64,000 bases of DNA from Ottelia alismoides (taxonomy: Eukaryota; Streptophyta; Magnoliopsida; Alismatales; Hydrocharitaceae), in the NCBI GenBank assembly GCA_037367405.1, contig JAZKJV010002961.1:186001-250000 (forward strand), given 5' to 3'. The translations under genes and the position numbers were made by a program. Below the pieces are notes generated by a model. It was not told the origin of the DNA, did not search any database, and saw only the letters and a program-made list of their open reading frames with translations. Of this stretch, positions 9,904 to 20,112 are shown piece after piece. Every line of letters starts with the position of its first letter. The first letter of the stretch is position 1.

Positions 9904-11717
9904 TTTGATGAATGCGAAATATGCCTCTTTAATAATCAGGAATTGTCGTAGTATAGGAGGCAAATTCGGTTCAACAAAAACCACAATCTTTTAATGTTGT
10001 GGAAAATTTTTCTTGGCAAGTCTACCAAGGTCGAACACAGGGAAGGGTGATTCTCAGTTGCGTGATTTTAAATTAAATAAAATAATTAAGTAATGTTGGA
10101 TTAATTTCTATGTTGGGACAATATAATACAATGCAATGAAATGCAATTAGATGCAAAAATAGAGAAAACAATTCAGCACATGATCTATAACTTTATAAGA
10201 TTCAATTCTCAAATAATTTGATCTCTTAATCCTTGAAAATCATCACAGATCGAAAGAGATTAAGTCCATAAATATGTATCAATCAATATTTCAGATGCAG
10301 GTCAAACAGATCAACTTATCGAAGTTTTATCCTACGAGAATTTCTCTAGATACTTGGCCCCTTTATTTTCTAATAATTCTCCCCTCAAAAATAATAATCT
10401 TATATCAAATATCAGGTGAATCACGAATTCAACAATAGATCGAATTCCTTGAAAATAACGTTCAAGCACTAGCGGATCAATCAACTTAACAACTCCTCAA
10501 ATAAAGTATCAAGGAATTAGATTAATTTCACCTCCTCATGTATACCCCTGCAAAGATCAATTCATTATTTAAGAAGACCAATAATCAAGAGAGACTTAAT
10601 CAGACAAGATCTTCGAAAATGGGTTCCTGCAAGTTAGATCAACTTTTCTCAATAAAGTGGCACTCATATGTCAATTTTCAGCTTGCACAAGTCAGCAAAA
10701 AGCCTCAAATAATAATTATTAATAGGCAACCTCAAAGCACGTGCCTCGCACATGCCTCTGGAGGCTCGGGTTCGGTGTGGAGGCTCGGAGGCGCCCGAAG
10801 CTGTGGCTCGGGTATAGGGCGGAGGTTCGTTCAGCCGAGCCTGCGTGACAGCTGATGGAGGTTCGGGAGATCCAAGCCAGAGGCTCGCAGCTCTGAAGCG
10901 GAGGCACAAACCAGAGGATCGGGTGGGGGGTTTCGTGGCTGAACATGGGTCGTTGGATCAAGGGTTCCCCTTGATCCAACGGCGGCTAGAGATTGGCATT
11001 ACGACATGCGAAGGCGGGGAGGTGGTGGCCGAGCGGGCCGAGGAGCTCGGCCGTGGCAACGGTGGTGTGCGGCGGAGGAGGTCGTCGACGAAGCGCGACG
11101 AGCGGATGACGAAGGCTGAGGTGGTCGTTGTGGCACGAGAACCGAGGTGTCTGGAGAGGTGAGCCAGGGCAGAACTGGTGATTCTTGGCTCCAGCGAACG
11201 GAGTCGTCAAGGCGCGGGGGTCGTGGCACACGGTCGAGTACGATGACGATGTACCTGCAGGAGATTTGCAAACGCGAAGGCGGAGGCCGTATGTCGGAGA
11301 TGGTCGAGCATCGTTGTAAGCGTAGGTGTTAACGATGGCTCAACCATTTGCAAGAGTCATGAAGGAGTTCTGGCGTCGGTGTTTAGGCGTGATGATCAGA
11401 GATGAGAGGGTGGAGTAGGTTCTCTACAGGGAAGGCAGTACCTGGTGGAGGAATGGCGGTCGCGGGTGGCGGAGCACGGAGGGCTGCCTAGGTTGGCTGT
11501 GCAGCATGGGGGGAGGCGCAGACCTGGGGGTTGGATATGCCGTGAGTCGTGCCGATTATCGCTTGAGCCACGCAGCGGGGGTGGCGAGCTGAGCAACTCG
11601 ATGGAGATGCAGCTGAGCTTGAGCTCTGGATCATGCCGCGAGAAGATTTTCTAGGCCGTTGTCACCAGCCGTGCAGGGGTTAAGGGCGGATGAGAAAAGC
11701 GACTGTGAGGGGAGGTT

Positions 11718-11725
11718 CTTTATAG
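11718..11725 (-). promoter_or_regulatory. TATA box of 5' LTR
   Basis: Minus-strand CTATAAAG identical in context to 3537-3544. It is the promoter of the inner element; U3 would be 11726-13005. Confidence 0.62.
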
Positions 11726-11889
11726 GAGGGCAAGGGACGACATCGGTTATGTGCTCGTGACAGTTACGGGGAGGAGCAGCATCGAAGTGAAGGCGCGGAG
11801 GCGTTACGTGCATGGCCGGAGGGAAGAAGGGGAGGGGGCGATGACGGGGTCGTTGGGCAGAGCTATGTAACATCTGGGAACAAGAAAGG

Positions 11890-11978
11890 GTCACGTGCTA
11901 GGCATATGACCCGAGGGAGGAGAGAGAGTGGTGAGGTGGGGGTGTCACGTGGCACGCCCAGGAGCTGCCACGTGGCAC
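11890..11978. promoter_or_regulatory. G-box cluster upstream of LTR TATA box
   Basis: CACGTG at 11892, a CATATG at 11903 (both CpG positions changed), CACGTG at 11946 and at 11969. The last two form an inverted repeat CACGTGGC...GCCACGTG with 23-base spacing. The group lies about 165-250 bases upstream of the TATA box in element sense. Equivalent clusters occur at 30309-30376 and 17969-17997. G-boxes bind plant bZIP and bHLH factors. Confidence 0.5.
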
Positions 11979-13005
11979 CCAAAAAAATTTCAAAATTTAA
12001 AGACAAAGAAAAATAGAAAAGAAATAGAAGAAGACTTTGGATCGAAAAAATTTCTTCACTAAATTGTTCGTCTCGACGAGATCTACAACTTTCATGAAGG
12101 ATCCGTGAGCAAAAGAGGTCATCTGTATGAAGTGGACTTTTTGGTGGTCCTCCATGTGTATAGAAAACCGACTTTTTAGGATTTTGTAATTTTTTGGTGG
12201 TTTTAAATAGGATAAAAATTCTAGAAAAAATACAATAAAATATAAGGAAATTAATTACATACAAATCTATTTTTTGTATTTTTAATAAATAATAAAATAG
12301 GAAAATAAAATAGAAGTATGAAACACACATTTTTTGTACAGACTCACAATAGACACTTGGACTTAGTTAGTTTCTTTGATTTCAATTTTAATCTGGATTT
12401 GAATTGTTATCCTGCTTAATAAAACTTTCCTCAAAGAACATAAATGATGAATAAATAAGATTAAAAGGGTTAATTGTGAACATAAAAACTCAGGTAAAAA
12501 ATAGCAAAAAGTCAAAATGCGCAAAAAAGACCCAAAACCCAACTTTCACATATGAGCTCCGAATTTTACGAAATTGGTCTTGTTTTGAAGGTATTTGAAA
12601 ATGGAATACTTTAAACATGAGTAGACCAAAATCAGATATTATATGAGGGAGATATGCTAATTTTAGTCCGTCAGTTGTGAAATTAGACTTTGAGATTATT
12701 TGACAATTATTTGAGTTAGTAAATTTTTGTATTTTTTTATTTATTATTGTTAGTAATATCTAAATAATGGAGGTGGTTTGGGGTCAATCGGAGTTAGGAT
12801 GGATTAACTAAAAATATGAGAAGTTAGCGGCTTTTTGGGCTAATTTACACTTATAATTTTTAATGCAATTATCCATGATGGAATGCAAATATTATTTACA
12901 CATGTATGTATGCTAATGATGCTCTATTAATGATTAAATTCATGTGAATTTTGAGGAACAGAGCCCAATTGACCAATTTCAGCATGATGAATACGAGATT
13001 TATCA

Positions 13006-13010
13006 GGATG
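13006..13010. repeat. Target-site duplication GGATG, right copy
   Basis: Matches 1422-1426 exactly. Deleting 1427-13010 restores the outer gag-like reading region. Confidence 0.9.
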
Positions 13011-13288
13011 TAAGAAGGTGGGATCGGTGGGAAGTGTAGAGAAGCAAGGAAGTCAGTCAAAATTATGACTTCAGAATCGAGATGGGATGCGAAGAAGAAG
13101 GGCGATTGCGGATAAACAATCTCGAATAGTTGATTCCACTGGAAGGAATAAGAAGGGACTAGAAAGTCGTTTGGAGGTCTGACTTCATAGTTGGATTGGA
13201 GTGGGGGATCCGTCTCGAAGAGAGGATTCATGGAAGAGAAAGGTGGTGAAGATGGTCGGTACAAGAACCAATGAGCTGACATCTTCAA
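13006..13288 (-). pseudogene. Gag-like relic, N-terminal part, outer element
   Basis: Minus-strand frame beginning MKMSAHWFLYRPSSPP; the homologous inner start is MSAQW, so the second methionine (13282) is the probable initiator. It is open to the insertion point of the inner element, after which the gene continues at 1426 and leftwards. Leader bases just upstream share GTGTTGAGT with the Athila and inner leaders. The product is proline- and serine-rich with no catalytic motif. Confidence 0.6.
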
Positions 13289-14549
13289 GAGGGTATGAAA
13301 GTGGATTGATGTGAAAACAAGTAATTATAGGAAAGGAAAGCACACAAAGATAGGCACAAAAACAGACGCAAGAACAAACCCTAGTTTCACCAACTCAACA
13401 CAATGATGGTTGCAAAAGTCTGATTGTTATCTTTTCGATTTTAGTTAAGGGATAAAACAAGAAATGAGTCCATTTACGCAAGATTAAGATGTGGGTTGTG
13501 GGTACTATCCTAAGGATGCGTCCTTACCTCTCAAAAAGCAATATAAAATGTGTATAATGATGGGGTTGTTCTCCTGCAAACAAGGATTAATTTTAGTCAA
13601 TTTTTTTGTCAAAGTTGTACCAGCAGTCCCGATTTTAAGTTTGATTATCACTGAATTTAACCCACCACACAAGGCATGCCTAATGCAATCCCAATTTCCT
13701 TTAATCATAAGTTGTAAAACCAGGGGGAAGGGGGTTGAGAAAAGCTGATGCAACAATAAAATCAATGATGCATGCCCAGTTCAGAGGACTTACAGTGATC
13801 CTCGTGCTCTACATGCGGGATGCAATACAAAATTGAAAATTTTATAATAAATTAAATGAAGACGATGAAACCGCACCTAGCAGATAGTTCTAATAGTCTG
13901 GAAGAATGCGATTTTAATTTGACTAGATAGAACGTTCTATGGTGTGTATTATTAAATGTGAATGTGTGGTCCTAGATTTTACGAGCACGAGCAGATAAAA
14001 ACCTATAAACAACTCTAAGAGCCACAAGTGCAAGTCTAACTTATGAGCCACTCAAGTCGAGCCCTGTCCTCACCAGAGAGTGAAATAAGCCTCGATACAC
14101 CACAAAATAATGTCCAAAGTTCAGTTACACAAACGAGATCCCAAACGGAATCTGCTAGAAATGTGCAATAATTACAAATTAATTACACAAATTAACATGA
14201 ATACGAGAAATAAAATCCCAGACTCTGCGCTCTCTCACGACTCGACTCGATCTTAATTTTAGGCATTCGTTCAATCGGCTTAATTCCCAGAAAAACCGAT
14301 CTTCGATGCTCCTGAGATGCTCGACCACCTAAGCAGAGTCTCCATCGTGTCGGGTCCATCGCACAAAAAAATAAGATGATGGTCAGAGAGATAGACACAA
14401 TATAAAATAAAATAAAATAAAGCAAACAAAATAAAAATAGAAAATAACATAAAATAAATAGAGAAATAATTACAAGAAAAACTAGGGGTCGGACTACCCG
14501 GGGTGGAAAACCTAAAAATATATTTTCCAGCACATAAGACCCACTAATT
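13289..14549 (-). other. Leader and decayed primer site of outer element
   Basis: Collinear with 8650-9905: blocks at 13690-13830 and 13880-14110 match 9200-9360 and 9395-9605. At 14532-14549 a TCCAGCACATAAGACCCA stretch sits where the primer site should be, but it agrees with the tRNA-Asp complement at only about half its positions. The element's own 5' LTR is not seen beyond 14550, where plus-sense LTR sequence starts instead. Confidence 0.45.
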
Positions 14550-15488
14550 TGATGACGTCAGCAGCAAGTGTGCACACGTGCTCTCTTGTAAAAATTACAT
14601 GCATGCCCTCCTGACTTATGGTAATTGCATTCGCATATTTCTTTTTGTTTTATTTCTTATCTATATTGTATTTAAACCCGTGCATTAGAGTTATCTTTTG
14701 TGTGTCATTTTGTCATCAATTTTTAACTTCAAAAATAGTACTGTGTAGAACATTTTATTCTCTATCGTTGTGGATGTTGAATATATTTTTATGAGCTATG
14801 GTTGATTTAATATAGTTATTTTGGTGAAAAATTACATACTTTACCTATTGTGTGATCTATAATTAATATTAATAGTTGATCTAAAATTATTTAGAAAATT
14901 CATCTTGGTTGATTTAATTGTGTTCTACATTGTGCCCAAATTTCATATATTTGCACCTATATCGAGGTCACAATAAAATAATTGGTGATTAGAGTACTTA
15001 ATTTTTAATATGTTGTAAGCTCAACATTTTTAGTGTCAAGAATTTTTCCTAGATAAATCCTCATTAGATACATATAGGATAATTTTAGTTCATGAAAATA
15101 ATTCGATTTTCTATTTATTAAAATTAATTTGCAAAAAATCACCATGTATGCATATTTTTTCATAATTAATTCATATTGCATCATAAAAATCCAAAAAATG
15201 TAGAGCATTAATTTCATCATATTTCATCTCCTAGCCAAGTTTGTGGATTTTTAGACTTGATTTGATCGTAAATTGTATTTTAGTCCTTAAAATAGTATGA
15301 ATTTGCATGTCATTTTTAATTGCATAAAAAATACCTCTATGAAAACCTAAGTTTTAGATCGACTCTCAATCCATCTAAGGAGATAGCTGTCTCCCCGAGT
15401 TCGACCTTGGGCTTGCCCAAGTATAATATAAATTGATCGCTCACTTTAATTAAACAAATTAATTTTAGCGGTTTTAGATTAATTCACA
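14550..15488 (+). repeat. Athila-like LTR relic, 3' portion
   Basis: Plus-sense LTR 3' end: AT-rich U5 sequence, the landmark GTTCGACCTTGG at 15395 (also found near the end of other Athila-type LTRs here at 33085, 50967 and 21808), and a terminal AATTCACA. It is followed by GGCCGCCTACAATG, a poor match to a tRNA-Asp primer site. The first bases hold a perfect TGACGTCA palindrome (14553-14560) and CACGTG (14575). Confidence 0.4.
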
Positions 15489-15669
15489 TTGGCCGCCTAC
15501 AATGTACATTTTAATCATTAATTCAACATAATTAGCGATGATAATTAGGGTTTTTCAGACGCAGTCCGTATCTAATATAGGTTGTTGAAGATTAAGTCGA
15601 AGTGACGCCTGCCTCTCTATCGTTCATCATAAGTGACACCTAGGTGGCGTAGTAATAACATCTTAGTCG
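15489..15669 (+). other. Possible leader scrap between LTR relics
   Basis: About 180 bases with no reading frame or repeat landmark. The first 20 bases may be a decayed primer binding site; nothing else is recognisable. Confidence 0.2.
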
Positions 15670-17490
15670 TATCTAAGTGGGTTAAATTACAAAACCCCCT
15701 GCAGTTCTTTTGTATTTATACTTTAGTACTGCAAATTCTAAGTGCAGTTTAAAAACTTTTCAAAAAAAGTTGCATATACCCCATGAACTTCCTTCTAATT
15801 ACAAAAAGGTCCTTGTGCATCAGGTGTTGCGCCATGTGAGGCATTGTGACTTTTGCATCTAAGCCCTCACAACTTTCAATTATTTATATCCAATCTTTAA
15901 ATCTGTAAAATAAGTGTTAACCTTTGCAGATAGTTGCACGCAACACCTTGTAGTTTATTTTTATTGCAGTTATGCCCATGTCATGGTATATATTACTTTT
16001 TTACTTTTCTTAATAGCTCCACTGCTTGCTAAATGTTGGGAAAACTATAGTAGGTGCCTTGACTCATGCTGATGCACATCCATATTATTATTTAAGCATT
16101 TAATTTATTTTCCACTTATTAAAAATCAGTTGGGAGCATTTTATTCCTTGTTTACATATTAAAATCCAAAAAAATATAAAACTGCCTTTAAAAATTCCAA
16201 AAAATTGAGTATATATATTATTATATATTCTAACTTCAGATCAAAAATCACAAGAATATGAAAACACTAAAAATCACAAAGCCCCCCAAAAACTATAAAA
16301 ATCAGTACAAAATAATTAAAAATCCAAAAAAAAGTTTTCTGTTCTACATTTTTCTATATTATAGCAATACACAGTAAAATAGTTTTGGAAAATTTTGGAC
16401 TTATTGTCTATTGTTAATGCCCAAAACAATTCGATCTATTTATTATACTCACTGTTCTGTATATTTAATACATAAAAAATACATAAAATTAGCAAAATAT
16501 ATAAAATCCTAAAAATAGAGAAAATATCAAAAATATTTTATTTTCTAAATTTTGAGCATATATATGATTATAAAACCAATGTATAATATAAAGAGGAAAG
16601 GGAAGCTACAACATGATGTAGCTAACCTTGGTTACATCAGGGGCATTTTCATCACGTTTTTTTATTTTTTTTCAAAAATGCTTCCATGGATTTTCATAAA
16701 TATACCCCTCTAATATGTCATTCAAATTTCGTCAGAAACAGAGACTCTGACGGCCTCCATCCAGACAGTCATTTTTTAACGGTCACAGATTTGTTGTATT
16801 TTACCTGTTCTGGATGGAGACCGTATGAATCTCTGTTTCTGACGAAATTTGAATGACATATTAGAGGGATATATTTATGAAAATCTATGGAAGTATTTTT
16901 GAAAAAAAAATAAAAAAAAGTGACGAAAATGCTCCTGATGTAGTTAAGGTTAGCTACATCATGATGTAGCTTCCCTTTCCACTAATATAAATACCTTATA
17001 ATACTTATATATTATTTATTTTTATTACTTAAAAATACATATTTTTTATTTAAAACCTTAAAAAATAAAGAGATTGTTCCTTTATATACAGTTATATTTA
17101 TTATTTATAATACATTTATTATTATTATCATATATACATATATATTATACTTTTAAAACAAAAGGAAATCAACATTTATAAATTTAAAAAAAAGAAAATA
17201 AATATTCAAAATATTTAAAAAATAAAAAAGATAAAAAAACAATTTAAAATTCATAAAAATTAAATATGATTAAAAAGCTACAAAAATAAATTAACATGAA
17301 AAGATATAAAAAATAATAATTACCAGTTTTTATTAATTGATAACAATTATACTTATGCCCTACGCTCTTAATGGTTCGATCCCTACACTTTCTTGCTATA
17401 CACATTTATTTGCATGGTATAATAAATTTCACCTCACATTTTATTCATTGTTTAGTATATATCGTGGGTTGATTATTGATTTGTTCGGAT
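15670..17490 (+). repeat. Athila-like LTR relic interrupted by a foldback element
   Basis: U5-like text (TTGCATATACCCC at 15772, compare TTTGCATATATACCCC at 32178), a very AT-rich middle, and the landmark GGTTCGATCCCTAC at 17373 place this as the 3' part of a plus-sense LTR. It ends near 17490, followed by TGGGTGCCGAGAGCCGAG, which looks like a tRNA-Asp primer site with gaps. The 380-bp Mutator-like element at 16593-16972 sits inside it. Confidence 0.4.
16593..16972. mobile_element. Mutator-like foldback element 1 (380 bp)
   Basis: Long terminal inverted repeats that start G-GGAAAGGGAAGCTACA and extend, with mismatches, through most of the element (AATTTCGTCAGAAACAGAG at 16726 against its complement at 16830). 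It is flanked by the 9-bp direct repeat TAATATAAA (16584-16592 and 16973-16981), the length made by Mutator-type transposases. Each terminal repeat contains an 18-bp palindrome, perfect on the right (GCTACATCATGATGTAGC). No coding capacity. Elements 2 and 3 at 52499 and 52945 belong to the same group by internal sequence. Confidence 0.75.
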
Positions 17491-17966
17491 TGCTTGGGTG
17501 CCGAGAGCCGAGAGAGGTGATGAATCTCTAATTGGTCATCACTATTCTCTATTTTATCTTTTAAGGATAAGAAGTTCGTTAGAAATCTTCATTAATTCCG
17601 CATCTTTAGCAATAACCCTTCTCCTTGTTATTAACCCTAACCCCAATTATTGTATAATAATAATTATTATTTTATTTATTTTCTCATTTATTAACAATCC
17701 CAAAAAATACATAAATAGTAGATAATTGTTTTGGTATTAGAAAGAAATTTAAAATACAAAAAAATAATCAAGTGTTTTTATCAACTAAAAATACTTCCAA
17801 AAATAATTCCTTGTGTAATTGACCTCTTCTTACTTTTTGGTCAACATGAAACTCATAGATATCTCGAGATATGCAACTTTCATGTTTTGACTTTTTGTTA
17901 ATTTGACCTCCTACTATTTCTTTCTTAATTTATATTATTTTTACATTTTCTGAATAAATTGATTGG

Positions 17967-17999
17967 GCCACGTGGCGCCTTCTAGGCTGCCCACATGCC
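17967..17999. promoter_or_regulatory. G-box pair in LTR
   Basis: GCCACGTGGC with CACGTG at 17969 and a second CACATG at 17992, the same 23-base spacing as 11946/11969 and 30348/30371. Confidence 0.4.
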
Positions 18000-18087
18000 C
18001 CATCTCTCCTTCCACCACACGACCCACTTCTGGACCATCTGATCTGCTTTCACCTGCCTCTATCTCAGCCTTTCATCTTGGCCCTAC

Positions 18088-18095
18088 TTTCCACC
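18088..18095. repeat. hAT target-site duplication, left
   Basis: TTTCCACC, repeated at 19604-19611. An 8-bp duplication is diagnostic of hAT transposition. Confidence 0.85.
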
Positions 18096-19603
18096 CAGGG
18101 TTGAGAATTGGGTAGGGCCGGCCCGACCCAGCCGGATGCCTGGTCCGATAATACCCAACCCAAGACCAAGCCCGATTTTCTATGGGGTGGGCTTGGGCCT
18201 TAAATCCAACCCATTTCAGATAGTGAGTTGGCCTCATGCTTCATTTAGCCCGACCCTAGCTGAGCTCGAAGCCTGACCCACTATGCTACCCAACGGGCCA
18301 CAGTCTGGCCCGGTCAGACCTACCATTCACGTGTATCCCTAGTTTAGCCCAATCTCCTATTTCTAAATCTAAACTTGAAGATCCCAATCAGAATCACCCC
18401 TCTGTTTCTATTCTCTCCTTTGGTCAACCCCTACCTCAATCCTCCACTCGGATACTCTTCATCAGCTCTTGGCTTCACCTCCTTCACAATCGGCGATGAC
18501 GTGACATCTTGATCCTCACCGTTGGCTCTCTTAGTCTCATAGCCTTCGCGAAGCGCAAGAACTCCTACGTCGACATCAAGTTGGGAATTTGATTCATCTT
18601 GGGATTTAAAGAGATGAGTATTGATCAACTTGTGGATTTCTTGGTAGAAGTTGATTCTAACTAGGATTTTGTGCGATTTTTTCACTCCATCTGCATACTG
18701 CAGCAGTAATTTAAGTATAGCTGCAACTGTTGAGACACTATCAAAGAACAATAGTTTGAGTGCTTATGTACGGAATGTGGATGCTCTAGACGATGCCATT
18801 TAGATTGACAGATATATTTGTATTGTGGAGTTTGTTAGAATTGTTATATGACTTCTTCACCATGTTATACATTTGATTTTTTTGGGAAGGATCACTCTTT
18901 GAAAGTGCTCTATTCTGTTTAAAGTTCTACATTATCCTCCAATATTCTATCTATACAAACACTACTCTTTAGATAGTAAAGTCGTTCAAATATCCCAAAA
19001 AGAAGCATCGGGCTTTAGCATATGTCCATGAATTGCAACAATGCAGAAGCTGGGATTTATATATTTTCTGTTTATGTGACAGTATTGCATAATATCCAGC
19101 TACTGCAAAAATCAGCTTGGAATTAAAACCAGCCTGAACACAATAGTAACAAAGGCTTTGACATAAGGTGTGGCCACATTTTTGAAGATTGAAAGTATCT
19201 AAAAAATAGATGACCAAAACACTCATCTCCCTCATCACCAAAACACCATCTCCAAGGACAGAAACAAAGCTATCGTATCCAACATATACCACAAAACACC
19301 TTTAACTTATCAAAAACCCTACAAATATCCTTCATATATTAATACTTACATGCAATAACAAAGACCATTGCAAATGGCGACGAAGGGCATGAAAGAATCC
19401 AATCCATGCTAAAGCCCGCTCGCCAAAAAATATAGTAGTCACGAGCCGACCCGACCCATTCCTTCGTGGGTCGGTCTTGGGCTTGGGCTGCAATACATAA
19501 AAAAATACCAGGCCCAAGCCCGGCAAGTAGGGCCTGCGATCATGTTCAGGCTCGGGCTGGGCTATACAGGGCCCGGCTCGGCCCGGCCTGATGCTCATCT
19601 CTA
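18096..19603. mobile_element. Non-autonomous hAT element (1.5 kb)
   Basis: Imperfect terminal inverted repeats CAGGGTTGAGAAT and, from the right end, TAGAGATGAGCAT, with an 8-bp target duplication. Both subterminal regions (18110-18310 and 19440-19600) are packed with GGCCCGGC, GGCTTGGGC and GGCCCGACC motifs in both orientations, typical of transposase-binding subterminal regions of plant hAT elements. The middle (18311-19440) shows no hAT transposase (no BED finger, no C-terminal dimerisation motif). It carries two unrecognised minus-strand frames (18431-18751, 106 codons; 18969-19292, 107 codons) that might be captured host sequence or chance. Confidence 0.8.
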
Positions 19604-19611
19604 TTTCCACC
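19604..19611. repeat. hAT target-site duplication, right
   Basis: TTTCCACC, matching 18088-18095. Confidence 0.85.
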
Positions 19612-20105
19612 CTTAGATCCTTTATAAGATGTAATCTTATCCCTCCCTTTCTGTCTTCACCACAACCATCAGATGACTACCCATCCGACGACCGCGAACT
19701 CTCAACATCACCTTATCCACCTCCACCGTAGGATGAAGCCTCCCAGCTTCATCTCAACCCTCGCCCGAGCCTAGATCCCCACCACTTGATCAAACCTCTG
19801 ATCTAATATTCACCATCCGTTAGCGCTTCCACCATGACTTTGGATCACAAGACCCAACAGTCATGCAACATCTTACTCCTCCCAAATTCCTTTCTTCCCA
19901 AGAATTATGCCACGCAACCTCGCCGCCCCTTTCCTCTTCCAGCAACCACCTCCGCTCGCCTTTGCTCAACCAAATGCCACCCTGAGGTAGCCCTAATTTC
20001 CCCAATCTTCATGCACACCATCAAATCCTCAGCCTCCACCTCTACCTTCCCCTCCTGGCCGTTATGAAACACCCCCTCTCCAGTAACGGTCGGAGCTCCT
20101 CTTCC

Positions 20106-20112
20106 TATAAAT
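20106..20112 (+). promoter_or_regulatory. TATA box of LTR 17518-22030
   Basis: TATAAAT in CTTCCTATAAATTACCC, at about 1.07 kb from the LTR start once the hAT element is removed, matching the TATA position in the Athila LTR (about 1.04 kb) and near that of the 1427-13005 family. Confidence 0.5.

Larger units (their letters stand above)
1427..13005 (-). mobile_element. Inner non-autonomous Athila-related LTR element (11.6 kb)
   Basis: Complete-length minus-strand LTR retroelement: 5' LTR 9906-13005, primer binding site 9886-9903, leader, gag-like, protease-like and 209-codon frames (8647-6433), repeated polypurine/hairpin motifs, polypurine tract 4811-4821 and 3' LTR 1427-4808, flanked by GGATG. 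Both LTRs run TGATGAA...CA in plus orientation. No reverse transcriptase, RNase H or integrase motif occurs between the LTRs in any frame, so it would depend on an autonomous Athila for mobility. It landed inside the gag-like gene of an older copy of its own family. Confidence 0.88.
9906..13005 (-). repeat. 5' LTR of inner element (3100 bp)
   Basis: Pairs with 1427-4808. It is followed on the right by GGATG, completing the target duplication. The GC-rich core is 10735-11990. Relative to the other LTR it lacks about 276 bases after 10733. A 105-codon plus-strand frame (10845-11162) has an in-frame counterpart in the other LTR ending at the same stop; because LTR copies arise from one template, shared openness by itself proves little. 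Confidence 0.9.

Noticed and set aside
11863..12330. 155-codon minus-strand frame
   Set aside because: Inside the LTR U3. Its hydrophobic start (FYFIFLFYYLLK) is translated AT-rich DNA; the other LTR lacks an equivalent frame.
18431..18751. hAT transposase fragment
   Set aside because: The 106-codon product shows no BED finger or dimerisation motif; it may be captured or chance sequence.
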